Assembly: GCF_007860175.1 (NCBI RefSeq)
Contig: NZ_SJPX01000004.1
Coordinates: forward strand, 1 to 64,000
Origin: Rubripirellula reticaptiva
GTDB lineage: Bacteria > Planctomycetota > Planctomycetia > Pirellulales > Pirellulaceae
Length of the DNA stretch: 64,000 bases
Direction: 5' to 3'
Notes under the pieces: model-generated
The model's database searches: none
What the model was told of the DNA's origin: nothing
What the model saw: the letters and a program-made list of their open reading frames with translations, nothing else
Position numbers and translations under genes: made by a program
Shown here: positions 58,201 through 63,874 of the stretch, piece after piece
Numbering within the stretch: the stretch's first letter is position 1
Layout: each line of letters opens with the position of its first letter

Positions 58201-58710
58201 CACAACTTCCTTCGCGCTAGCGACGTCAACAACGACGGCAATGTGACGGCGCTCGATGCGCTGCGGATCATCAACGAACTTGGCCGACGTTCGTTCTCAG
58301 ACGCTGGCACTCAAGACCTCGACAAGCCCGGTACTGTGACCGAGTGGCCGAACGCTTACTTTGATCAAAACTCAGACGGCCGTGCGACGGCGCTCGATGC
58401 ACTTCGAGTGATCAACGACTTGGCGCGGCAAACGCGTGTCGAAGGATCGGGTGAAGGCGAAGCGACACGGTTGCTCACGCGGCCGGATCGGGAAACACAG
58501 AAACCTAAACAGGAAAATTTGCTTGATCTTCAACCATTCGAGTCGACGGCGCCGCACCTTTCGTGGACCAGTACCGTGGTAATTCCTTACACGCCAACCA
58601 CCTCTCCGGTGGTATCGCTAACCGAAAATGCAGCGGAGTCGGACGAAGCACTTGAAGCGGTTGACCAACTGTTGTCGGACCAATCCTTTCTGGACGGACT
58701 CGATCGATGA
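46222..58710 (+). CDS. Giant mosaic surface protein (FG-GAP, RTX, Calx-beta, Big, HYR, GEVED, dockerin)
   Basis: A 4162-residue acidic protein. The N-terminus RRRRLFAEQLEDRRLLTTF is the planctomycete LEDRRLL-type export motif. Domains in order: FG-GAP/integrin-type repeats (about 36-510); RTX-like Ca2+ nonapeptides (GGNGDDLLVGRGGGDVLRGG, about 535-570) with a linking domain; a second FG-GAP block (about 700-1140); a second RTX patch (about 1165-1195); a Calx-beta domain (about 1310-1420). Sixteen Big-type repeats of about 96 residues follow (1427-2960), then eight HYR-like repeats of about 85 (2960-3638), a GEVED domain (3640-3807, ending DGEVEDYIV), and two dockerin-type EF-hands (about 3990-4072: DVNNDGNVTALDALRIINEL and DQNSDGRATALDALRVINDL). 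It should be secreted and Ca2+-stabilised, acting in adhesion or cell-surface architecture. It is intact throughout. Confidence 0.95.
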   Translation: MIFRRASKPKRVPTRRRRLFAEQLEDRRLLTTFIGADLGDLSGSSVSSAGDVNGDGFDDLIIGAEFAAASGNAKWRAGESYVVFGSSTPAATVDLGNLGTAGLTIFGADDNDQSGRSVSGVGDVNGDGLDDLLIGAPRADRTTGDTGEGESYLIFGSTTFPGAVDLANLGSAGVVIRGAGVGDESGHAVSSAGDFNGDGYADLLIGAPLADRDGTTSDSGKVYLLYGDSSLPSTIDLDSFSGWNSPGLLIDLADIGDNSGRSISSAGDIDGDGRDDIIVGAPQSEGAADARNLSGESYVIFGFDQRRTTVIYQTNSNLRKRLVISGVDINDQSGTAVSGAGDVNGDGFDDLLIGAPLAGALSNARSQAGESYLIFGGNSLPGNIDLQNPGAADVIFYGDTQDNHGIAISRAGDLNGDGFDDLVIGADSADGESDNQSAAGDVYVVFGGNSLPATIDFSLPGAAGLSIHGAVSGYQIGSTISTGEDFNGDGFDDLVIGAPLAGPAGETYLILGSDLTNSVTHAGTAANETLTGDIGANVMIGGNGDDLLVGRGGGDVLRGGEGDDQLSIGDVDFTRIVGGNGFDTLSFESAGLSLDLTERPDNRILGIERIDIRGTGSNSLSLGWQDVLNISDESNTLIIRRDDDDSVTIGNGWTRGEDETIDGEAFRVFTFAAATVKIESDHMIIDLATLPIGQRATYFGINPFEYASNIGGVGDVNGDGLDDFLIGATGTNPGSGKTGQTYLVYGTESPPATMDLASLGTAGVKINGIDAFDSSGKSVALADINGDGFSDLLIGAHDADGEDNATRSAGESYVIFGGPSLPSSIDLSSLGTDGVTILGVDYYRGIGGSIDNAGDVNGDGFDDIVVGSIANNTMIAYLVFGGPNLPAKIDLASLGSAGVEISRARIVGQGGDFNGDGFDDTLVSDSYGDSGDGQTYVLYGAATMPETIAMSLLGTSGVTINGDFIYNNSGQSLSFAGDVNGDGFDDLVTSTSNGASHVVFGGPSLPSTIDLRYLGSGGVEFRAVDSESQRVGGAGDVNGDGFDDLVIGSASGDGIDESKIDSGETYIIFGNAALPPVIDTNVSFTGLTIYGVDAGDSSGGVVDIAGDVNGDGFDDILIGARHGDGISNDLGSAGESYLVLGGDFRSTATHSGTSQADLLSGDTSPNVMIGGRGDDELLGGGGRDVLRGGEGDDVLAIADLTFARLVGGNGFDTLRLDASNTTLDLTTLPDNRIVGIEQIDISGIGDNALVLDRLEVLNISNTSNTLVVRKDPGDTLDFGVGWTQQPAEWIDGDAFHVFTQGAAILKVQTPTMGVNLTVNLSEVAENGATIVTVTATNESNVTGNQSVDLIASGTATSPEDYLLSATQIVILDGQSSGSVTFTVQDDAVIEAFTETATLTISNPSSGLALGVVTSQTVKISDNDFVTPVIASTETSPTRQTLIPITVDFGDSVTGFDQADLKVAGATVSSFVEIGGGQFSFDVTPTGDGTITINLDAGAAADIGGKRTLNANQFSVVSDRTGSVPTITGPASPTHSDPFVVTIDFGGSVSDFVIGDVSVGGGTASNLIDLGGGQFTASIDAAADGTVSVGVPASVATDVAGNENAAATLFSVVVDTIAPTAVITGPGSPTNSDPFTVTIDFADPVIGFAIGDISVGGGTVSNLVDIGNGKYTASIDALTEGTVTVDVAANVATDIAGNGNVGASQFSIVIDTTALTPTITGPGSPTNLDPFTATIDFREPVTGFELGDIVVGGGAASNLVDLGAGRFTVSIDAIADGLVTIDVAAGAATDEAGNLNSAAGQFATIVDTVSPVPSITGPASPTSSGQFSITIDFGELVNGFVIGDITVGSGTASNLLDNGDGRFTATIDVVADGLVTVDVAAGVAFDRAGNANIAAPRYAIFVDTTPPAPTITGPASPTNSAPFTVTIDFNEPVKGFIIGAVDVGGATASNLVDNGNGRFTVTINPISDGLVTVDIAANVTADELGNPNVAAAQFAIVVDTVAPTTTIIGPDGPTNVDSFMVTIDFAEPVSGFEIGDLVVGGGTASNLLDNGDGRFTATIDGEANGLVTVDVAANVAADHAGNANVAATRFSVLVDTSSPAPTITGPAAPTSSDPFTVTIDFGETVNGFFVSDLVVGGGTASNLVDNGNGRFTATIDVTTDGLVTVNVGADSAIDNAGNPNVAASQFLITVDTAVPAPTITGPAGPIGSDSFTVTIDFGEPVNSFVLSDLVVGGGTAGNLLDNGNGRFTATINASADGLVTVDLGAYRASDNAGNFNIAAAPFSIVVDTTAPTPLITGPANPTGSNPFTVTIDFGETVDGFTIDDVTVGGGTASNLVDHGNGQFSLTIEASADGEVTTAIAVNVTTDIAGNNNAAAPQYSIVVDTTAPTPTITGPASPTNSDPFDVTIDFGETVSGFASGNILVGGGNVTNFVNEGSGRYSATIDAVSNGTVTVDVAANVANDSAGNANIAADRYSVDVDTTALVPIIVGPGGPTNVEQFDVTINFREAVTGFSLSDLQLNNATANNLIDNGAGLFTVTVVPLAAGTVTVEVPANVAQDIASNPNFAATPYSIFVDRTFPVPVVTGPVTITNSNPFNVTINFGEPVIGFEQGDITIVNGTVTNFVDNGVGRFSATIDATNDGDVTLDVAANVAVDRAGNNNGIAVPFTVLVDTTAPTAVITGPASHTNSDPFTIAINFAETITGFALSDIAVGGGTASNLVDNGNGHFTATIDAATDGLVIVDIAANVGADDAGNLNVASTRYSTFVDTAAPTPTISGPTTPTNNDPFHVAIEFGEAIVGFNVDDIAVVGGTVSQWVDNGNGHFTATIDATANGDVTVNVASDAATDLAGNANFAANPYSTRVDTVAPTPAITVPPSPSGTGQINVSIDFGETIVGFAAADITVTGGSVTSFAENGGGVFTVIVEATSDGTVTVDIAADVTSDQAGNGNVAAMSAVVVVDTTPPILIVPNNLSAEASTLGGTATADAVIQSFLAAASASDSIDESVTITNDAPAFFSIGDTVVTFTATDDVNNLATATATVTVVDTTVPTIVAPANITFEGNTIGGVTKTDPAIVAFLASATASDIADDSLTFSHDAPEIMAVGNTVVTFTATDDAGNNAAATATITVADTNDPTIIAPADITVEGDAIGGAAKTNPVIAAFLVAATGSDIVDDSLTITDDAPAMLAVGDTVVTFTATDDAGNMATSTATVTVTDTTDPVITAPANITVEGDTVGGAAKKNLAIAVFLAAATGSDIVDDSLTIADDAPAFLSVGDTVVTFTATDDAGNSATATATITVADTTDPTITAPGDIMVEGDAVGGAAKTNPAIAAFLAAATGSDIVDDSLTFTDDAPAMLTVGDTVVTFTATDEAGNIATETATITVTDTTQPTVNAPSDFTVEGDTTGGVAKTNPALVAFLATSTASDIVDGSLTITNDAPTVLPVGETVVTFTATDDAGNRGTASAIVTVTDTTAPVISVPSDITIEGDRTGGTDATNLVIAALLSAATATDAVDAIPTITHDAPAMFLVGETVVTFTATDDSGQASTGSTIVTVVDTTSPNLALAADITVEANVIGGTDASQGAIDAFLTSAVSTDIVDDAVVITHDGPSVFPPGETTVTFTATDDAGNTTIETATVTVNVSFDFGDAPATFPVTRSQDGARHFAGSVSSAPLFLGSLIDVDADGQPDANAEGDDQAGDADDDGVVPAASIVVDANTATKSSFRVTASQPGKLDAWIDFSRDGSWDASTEKIFDSVDVVAGVNLLSFSVPAGATAGEAAARFRLSSSGNLAPAGEAADGEVEDYIVSLLGGSIADGANAIVDLAGVSVGMMVEAGEVVVRAGEMELFRAPTDTVATVALSGGTPNESVTIDMASGLAEATNVNLNGGDGANSLVVMGDGGELDLSGSKVTAENFELLDLSSADKNLVRLSTASVAALSPESRRIRIQAGKGDNVEISDAVDWRLSEPVHENGEFYLTATNINGSGETIKARLAQAWHNFLRASDVNNDGNVTALDALRIINELGRRSFSDAGTQDLDKPGTVTEWPNAYFDQNSDGRATALDALRVINDLARQTRVEGSGEGEATRLLTRPDRETQKPKQENLLDLQPFESTAPHLSWTSTVVIPYTPTTSPVVSLTENAAESDEALEAVDQLLSDQSFLDGLDR
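50500..55100 (+). repeat. Sixteen tandem Big-type domain repeats inside the giant gene
   Basis: About 288-bp units. Each encodes a segment beginning P-x-x-ITGPASPTNSDPFTVTIDFGE, then GFxxxDIxVGGGTASNLVDNG, a GRFTATIDAxADGxVTVDVAA stretch, and NVAxDxAGNxN. Unit 1 (50500-50790) and units 12-16 are the most divergent; the middle units differ at few positions. DNA-level similarity is high enough for unequal recombination. Confidence 0.9.
55100..57135 (+). repeat. Eight tandem HYR-like repeats inside the giant gene
   Basis: About 255-bp units encoding PxITAPANITVEGDxxGG, then AKTNPAIAAFLAAATGSDIV and VGDTVVTFTATDDAGN. Units 3-5 are nearly identical. Compared with canonical HYR domains each has an insert of about 20 residues around GGAAKTNPAI. 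Confidence 0.85.
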
Positions 58711-58750
58711 TCATTTCTTTGGTGTCGTCGATCTAGAATCAACATCCAAC

Positions 58751-58766
58751 GAGGGAAACAGACGTG
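58751..58766 (+). promoter_or_regulatory. Ribosome binding site deciding a GTG start
   Basis: GAGGGA lies 8 bases before GTG 58764. The next in-frame ATG (58791) would remove the first strand of the Rossmann fold (EIKRVGIIM), so the GTG is the credible start of the oxidoreductase gene. Confidence 0.7.
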
Positions 58767-59942
58767 GAAATCAAGCGAGTTGGAATCATCATGAACGGCG
58801 TGACCGGACGCATGGGCACGAACCAGCATCTGGCGCGCTCGATCACTGCTATCATCAATCAGGGCGGCATTCGGGTCAGCAACGACCTGACCATCATGCC
58901 CGACCCGATATTGACCGGTCGACGCGACCACGCATTGAAAATGCTCGCCGAAAAGTACGGCAACGAGGCGCGGGGCGAATCGTACAAGTACACCACCGAC
59001 TTGCAGGGCGCACTCGACGGAAAGTTTGGCGATTACGAAATCTTCTTTGATGCCTCTGGCACGCTCCATCGCGCAGGCTTCATCGAAATGGCGGTGAAGG
59101 CCGGCAAGGCGATCTACTGTGAAAAACCAACCGCGGTTGAAACTAAGGAAGCGGTTCGTCTTGCCAAGTTGGTCGAAACGGCTGGACTAAAAAATGGCGT
59201 TGTCCAAGACAAGCTGTGGCTGCCTGGATTCCGCAAAATCAAGATGCTGAAAGAACTCGGTTTCTTCGGAAAAATTCTCTCCGTCAAAGGCGACTTTGGC
59301 TACTGGGTTTTCAGTGGAATGGACTACGACCAGCCGGCCCAACGTCCCTCGTGGAATTACCGTGCCGAAGACGGCGGCGGAATGATGATCGATATGTTCT
59401 GCCACTGGCGCTACGTCATCGACCATGTGTTCGGACCGGTGAAGAGCTTGGTGGCCTACGGTGCAATCGATCTGGACGAGCGCCGCGCCGAAGATGGCAC
59501 TCCGTACAAATGCACCGCAGACGATTCCGCCTACGCGATGTTCGTGCTTGAAGACGGCACCATGGTCCAGTTCAACAGTTCTTGGTGCACCCGTGTCCGT
59601 CGCGACGACTTGCTGACCGTTCAAGTTGACGGGGTCAACGGATCGGCGGTTGCTGGCCTACGCGAAGTCAAAACTCAGTCCGCAGCCAACACGCCGAAAC
59701 CAGTCTGGAACCCAGACATTCCGCAGCCGATCGATCTCTTTGCCTGCTGGGAGGACGTACCCAATAACATCGAATACGACAACGCCTTCAAGATTCAGTG
59801 GGAGATGTTTATCCGGCACGTTGTCCTCGGCGAATCATGGAGCTATTCGCTGATGGAAGGCGCCAAGGGTGTTCAACTGGCCGAGCTTGGAATGCAAAGC
59901 TGGAAGGAACGCAAATGGGTCGACGTACCTGAACTCATCTAA
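58764..59942 (+). CDS. Gfo/Idh/MocA-family oxidoreductase
   Basis: A 392-residue cytosolic NAD(P)-dependent dehydrogenase of the Gfo/Idh/MocA family. The Rossmann start IKRVGIIMNGVTGRMG uses a GTG initiation codon. The signature EKP is in AIYCEKPTAVETKEAVRLAK, the catalytic region includes DMFCHWRYVIDHVFGPV, and the C-terminal half is the beta-sheet substrate domain. The GVTGRMG opening is a subgroup feature seen in planctomycetes. Substrates in the family are sugars, inositols or sugar acids; this one is undefined. It follows the giant surface-protein gene by 53 bp in the same direction and is convergent with the phosphatase gene. Confidence 0.93.
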   Translation: MEIKRVGIIMNGVTGRMGTNQHLARSITAIINQGGIRVSNDLTIMPDPILTGRRDHALKMLAEKYGNEARGESYKYTTDLQGALDGKFGDYEIFFDASGTLHRAGFIEMAVKAGKAIYCEKPTAVETKEAVRLAKLVETAGLKNGVVQDKLWLPGFRKIKMLKELGFFGKILSVKGDFGYWVFSGMDYDQPAQRPSWNYRAEDGGGMMIDMFCHWRYVIDHVFGPVKSLVAYGAIDLDERRAEDGTPYKCTADDSAYAMFVLEDGTMVQFNSSWCTRVRRDDLLTVQVDGVNGSAVAGLREVKTQSAANTPKPVWNPDIPQPIDLFACWEDVPNNIEYDNAFKIQWEMFIRHVVLGESWSYSLMEGAKGVQLAELGMQSWKERKWVDVPELI

Positions 59943-59994
59943 CCTGCAACTCGCGATGGAATAAGGATTGGGACGCATGGTCCGGTGACTTCCG

Positions 59995-61638
59995 CTACTC
60001 GGCCGAACTTCGCACAAACGCTTCGGGGCGATCGAGGTTAAAATAGTGGCCGTGATCAGCAGTCAGAATCAATGCAGTTTCATCCCAACCACCATGCTGT
60101 TCGATCCACGCCACCACCGCTGCAAACGCATCGTCACCGCTCAGCACGGCACCAATCGAGTTATCAATGTTGTTGGAATGATTTGCCCAGTCAACATCAC
60201 CACTTTCAATCATCAACCACCATCGGTCTGACCGTGAATCCAGAACGTCGATTGCGGCAACAGCCATGTCTTTCAATTTGACGTTTTCGTGCAAGTCAGC
60301 TTCGCTATAGACCTCTGCCTTTGCTGGATTGGGGTTCCCGAAACTGGCCACCGGATTGTAATTTCCATCGGCCGTTTGAAACGGCAAGTGGCCGCCCTCG
60401 GCTCCGAAAAATCCGAATAAACGCTGGTGATTCTTCTTCGCTTCCTGCACAGCGATGCTCAACACATCGGGCCCCGCCACTCCGCTCGTTCGCTGAGCCA
60501 CGACGTATTTTCCGCCGCGTTTGACATCGATCGCTTCTAGATCGTCGGCGGCGATGTACTTGTTACCGGGAACATAGTTTTTGCCTTGCGCGGCATCCTT
60601 GTCTTTATCGATTCCCCAACCGCCACCGATCAGCACATCAACGCCTGGCAGTCCACCTGGGTGATAAATCGACGGACGACCGATCAAATCGCGGGTCAGA
60701 TCTTGGTAGTCGTTTCGATGGACATTGTTCGCGTACGCACAGCCTGGTGTCGCGTGGCTGATCGGAACGCTCGACACGACCCCAATCGCAAACCCATCGT
60801 CCTGTAACGTTCTGGCAATCGGCAGCACTTCACGCCCCATAAAGTCGACATTCATCGCATCGTTATAAGTCTTGATCCCACACGTCATCGACGTCGCCGT
60901 AGCAGAAGATTCGGCGTAAGCATGTTTTGTTTCCTTGCTCTTTCCGATCAGATAATTCGCGTCGGTGAAAGGCCGCCAAGGCGAGTCGCCACCCAACACA
61001 GCGTCATAACCACCGCGAAGCTTTCCTTCGGGATTCACAACAGTCTGCTGGTCGACATTTACCTTGGTGCCTTCGGCACGAGGACTGGTGACGCAAAAGC
61101 CGTAATCCGTTGTCGTGCCTCGGTAGTCCAAAAACTGCAATCCCTCACCACGACCTTCGCGGTAGACCTTTCCAGATTTTGCAATCGCAGCAACTCGAGT
61201 GGTATCCCAATCCATGCCGTCGAACACAAACAAGATCACACGCTTCTTGCCTGATGCGATCGCCATTTTCTGTAGCCGAAAAACGTCGGTCTGATCAAAG
61301 TATTCCGCTTTTGGGTTCAACGTCTTTTCAGGCAGGTAGCCGTACAGACTTTCGACCGCCGACTCATTTCGGTAAACACTGTTTACACCAATCACTGGCT
61401 TGAGATCGATTCCATATGTGTAAACGGGAATCAAACGGTTGCTGTGCGTTTTCCAACTCGAGTATGTCTTCGGGTTCGGTCCCCAGTGACCCCAGTCGGC
61501 TTGGCGAGCCGCAACCGCGTCGGCTTGCATCTTCGCGATCGGATCGGCGACTTGCGCTGCCGCAAACCGCGACGCGTTCGAAACAAGCAGAATGGTGAAG
61601 ACGGATACACAAAACCTGAGGCCGGAATTCGGATGCAT
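59995..61638 (-). CDS. Secreted alkaline phosphatase (PhoA family)
   Basis: A 547-residue protein with signal peptide (1-28, ending RFAAA). Metal and catalytic elements of the alkaline phosphatase superfamily: ILFVFDGMDWD (Asp140), nucleophile Ser244 in AYAESSATATSMTCGIKTYN, IESGDVDWANHSNNID (metal ligands), and LTADHGH near the C-terminus. In E. coli PhoA the nucleophile motif is DSAASATAW; here Glu and Ser replace the Asp and first Ala. It should release phosphate from organic monoesters in the periplasm or outside. It is divergent from the PI-PLC-like gene, which may also act in phosphate scavenging; no Pho box was identified between them. Confidence 0.93.
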   Translation of the reverse strand: MHPNSGLRFCVSVFTILLVSNASRFAAAQVADPIAKMQADAVAARQADWGHWGPNPKTYSSWKTHSNRLIPVYTYGIDLKPVIGVNSVYRNESAVESLYGYLPEKTLNPKAEYFDQTDVFRLQKMAIASGKKRVILFVFDGMDWDTTRVAAIAKSGKVYREGRGEGLQFLDYRGTTTDYGFCVTSPRAEGTKVNVDQQTVVNPEGKLRGGYDAVLGGDSPWRPFTDANYLIGKSKETKHAYAESSATATSMTCGIKTYNDAMNVDFMGREVLPIARTLQDDGFAIGVVSSVPISHATPGCAYANNVHRNDYQDLTRDLIGRPSIYHPGGLPGVDVLIGGGWGIDKDKDAAQGKNYVPGNKYIAADDLEAIDVKRGGKYVVAQRTSGVAGPDVLSIAVQEAKKNHQRLFGFFGAEGGHLPFQTADGNYNPVASFGNPNPAKAEVYSEADLHENVKLKDMAVAAIDVLDSRSDRWWLMIESGDVDWANHSNNIDNSIGAVLSGDDAFAAVVAWIEQHGGWDETALILTADHGHYFNLDRPEAFVRSSAE

Positions 61639-61965
61639 CGCTTGTACTTTGTAACGTAGGCGGGAATTTGAGGTGGGAAAGCTTCGTGCAGAAGATTTGA
61701 TCGATCATAATAGTCGAACCAAATCCGAAGGGGAGCGCAAGCTGGCCAGGATTGTTGACCAGCAGGCACTTGGAAAAATAACCCCGAATCCATCGAAGTC
61801 TACCCCGCCTGCCATCGATTGATCGATCGCGACACGCCCCCGAGATGGCTGGCGTTTTCGGGGCATGGTAGATTCTCATTTCCATCGGATCAGCCTAGCG
61901 ATGGGCAGATCTTTGATTTCAAACGAAACAACACAATTATCTTGAGAAGAGTCGAGTGGACATTG
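61639..61965. promoter_or_regulatory. Shared divergent promoter region of phosphatase and PI-PLC-like genes
   Basis: 327 bp between two divergent start codons. AT-richer patches occur near 61910-61945. No clear -35/-10, Pho box or inverted repeat could be defended. Confidence 0.35.
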
Positions 61966-63075
61966 ATGGCCAAATCATTCTGGATTGCATGGTTGGTTGT
62001 TTTGTTGTCGACGACGTGCATTGCTGATGCTCAAGAGCCCCGCTTGCGGATGAACCATATTCAAGCGATCGGAACCCACAATTCCTATCGACTCGCCCCG
62101 CCACGCGAACTGCTGACATTGATTGCGATTGGATCACCCAAAGAGTCCGAAGCACTTGATTATTCTCATCTGCCAATCGTGGATCAGTTGAATGCACTGA
62201 ACATTCGGCAGCTCGAACTCGACCTGTATGCGGACCCCGACGGTGGCCTGTTCGCTAATCCAATTGGTTACGCAACTCTGTCGCTGGACCAGAAGCAAAC
62301 ACATCCGCACCCCAACGCTGACGGGGCAATGGACTCCCCTGGAATGAAGGTGCTTCACTCACCGGGATTTGACTATCGCAGCACCGAACCAACCTTTGTT
62401 GCGGCGTTACGGTCGATCCGCCAATGGTCAAGGTCACATCAGTTGCACATTCCCATCCTGGTTTTGGTCGAACTCAAACAGTCCGCGGTGGGACCGGTGC
62501 TGGTCACTCCGGTCTCGTTTGACCGCGAACACTTAGATGCCGTCGACCGGGAAATACGATCGGTCTTTGGTGAAGACGAATTCATTTCACCCGACCAAAT
62601 TCGCGACATGCACGAGCATCTTCGTGATGCCGTCGCTGCCAATGGATGGCCGCTGCTCGATGACGTTCGAGGGCAAGTCTGGTTTGCGTTGGACAACGAA
62701 GGCGACATCCGTAACCTGTACCTTCGAGACCATCCATCACTTCGGGGGCGGGCGATGTTCGTTTCAGTGTCACCAGAACATTCGGCGGCAGCGTTTCGAA
62801 AACTGAACGACCCGGTCGGACAATTCCGCGAAATTCAACGAGCCGTTCGTGGCGGCTTGATCGTACGCACTCGAGCGGACTCGGAAACACGTCAGGCACG
62901 CAGCGGTGACACGGCGCGGCGTGACAAAGCTTTCCAAAGCGGTGCGCAATACATCAGCACCGACTATCCGGTTCCAGATCCCCGCTGGACGGACTACCAA
63001 GTAAATCTGCCTGATCACGCAGAGTACCGCGTTATTCCGCGAAGCCTTCTGCGCGACCGTGCTCCCAAAGAATGA
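61966..63075 (+). CDS. Secreted PI-PLC-like phosphodiesterase (Ca2+-dependent type)
   Basis: A 369-residue protein; ATG 61966 is chosen because it starts a signal peptide (1-23, ending ADAQ), although the frame is open 49 codons upstream. The PI-PLC-like TIM barrel is indicated by IQAIGTHNSYR (His38, first catalytic histidine), QLNALNIRQLELDLYAD (Ca2+/Glu-Asp site), VLHSPGFDYRST (second catalytic region), and IPILVLVELKQ. This pattern is that of the bacterial Ca2+-dependent phosphoinositide phospholipase C-like family. Likely substrates are glycerophospholipids or phosphodiesters outside the cell; phosphoinositide specificity is not assured. It is divergent from alkaline phosphatase. Confidence 0.88.
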   Translation: MAKSFWIAWLVVLLSTTCIADAQEPRLRMNHIQAIGTHNSYRLAPPRELLTLIAIGSPKESEALDYSHLPIVDQLNALNIRQLELDLYADPDGGLFANPIGYATLSLDQKQTHPHPNADGAMDSPGMKVLHSPGFDYRSTEPTFVAALRSIRQWSRSHQLHIPILVLVELKQSAVGPVLVTPVSFDREHLDAVDREIRSVFGEDEFISPDQIRDMHEHLRDAVAANGWPLLDDVRGQVWFALDNEGDIRNLYLRDHPSLRGRAMFVSVSPEHSAAAFRKLNDPVGQFREIQRAVRGGLIVRTRADSETRQARSGDTARRDKAFQSGAQYISTDYPVPDPRWTDYQVNLPDHAEYRVIPRSLLRDRAPKE

Positions 63076-63088
63076 ACGGCCGTTCAAA

Positions 63089-63109
63089 TTGGTCAAGTTG
63101 GTCAAGTTG
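63089..63109. repeat. Small tandem repeat TTGGTCAAG x 2.3
   Basis: Two perfect 9-bp copies (63089-63097, 63098-63106) plus TTG, 14 bases after the PI-PLC-like stop. It may be a simple slippage product. Confidence 0.5.
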
Positions 63110-63340
63110 TGAAGCCGGCGGGCGAGAACGGGTCGGGCGAGTGGAATCTCGATCGCGAGGTGCGGTTGATCGCGGACGCTTCCGATAGAAGACTGGCTGA
63201 ATCCCCGGCGCGGGTAAGGCGGCAATAGCGGTGGCGTCTGCTCGGCTGCAGCCTCCTCAGGCCATTTCCGCAGATAATTCCGAGATTCTTGGTCACAAAT
63301 TAGCTCGCCCGGATAAGTACAGATAGAGAGCACTCTTTCG

Positions 63341-63874
63341 ATGGAAAAACGCGTGGACGAAACAACCCGACAGGCAACTCGGCAATGGACTCTGGCTCAG
63401 CCAGCGGTTTCGGCGTTCGTCACGTCGGTTGTACGTGATTTTCGCGATCGCGACGATGTGCTGCAAGATGTCGCCGTGGCAGTGATCGAATCCTTTGACT
63501 CCTACGACCCCAACTTTCCTTTTGTTGCCTGGGCGATCGGCGTTGCCCGCAATCAAGTGAGGCTGTATTTGCGGGAACGACGGCGAGACCGGTTGGTGTT
63601 CGATGACGATACCGTGGCATCGCTCGCGATTGCCGTTGCGGAAGTAGCACACGAAGAATCGAATCGCATGGAACACCTAGACGACTGCATCCATTCAATC
63701 GAAGGCCGGGCGCGTTTGCTGCTTAAACTGCGATACAAGAGTGACATGAAGCCGGCCGCGATCGCAGATCGCGTTGACATGACGGCAAACGCAGTTGCCA
63801 AGGCGCTGCAGCGAGTTCGAGACCGGTTGCGCAAGTGTGTCGATCAAAAACACTTGAAGACTGGTGTTTCATGA
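63341..63874 (+). CDS. ECF RNA polymerase sigma factor (Rhodopirellula/Verrucomicrobium type)
   Basis: A 177-residue ECF sigma factor. Region 2 is at about 24-75 (VVRDFRDRDDVLQDVAVAVI, then WAIGVARNQVRLYLRERR). Region 4 is at about 120-168 (LLLKLRYKSDMKPAAIADRV, then NAVAKALQRVRDRLRKCV, a helix-turn-helix). This spacing fits the family described as sigma-70 of Rhodopirellula/Verrucomicrobium (TIGR02989). Its stop overlaps the next gene's start (ATGA), as is usual for sigma factors followed by an anti-sigma or FecR-like membrane protein. Promoters controlled by it are unknown. Confidence 0.93.
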   Translation: MEKRVDETTRQATRQWTLAQPAVSAFVTSVVRDFRDRDDVLQDVAVAVIESFDSYDPNFPFVAWAIGVARNQVRLYLRERRRDRLVFDDDTVASLAIAVAEVAHEESNRMEHLDDCIHSIEGRARLLLKLRYKSDMKPAAIADRVDMTANAVAKALQRVRDRLRKCVDQKHLKTGVS

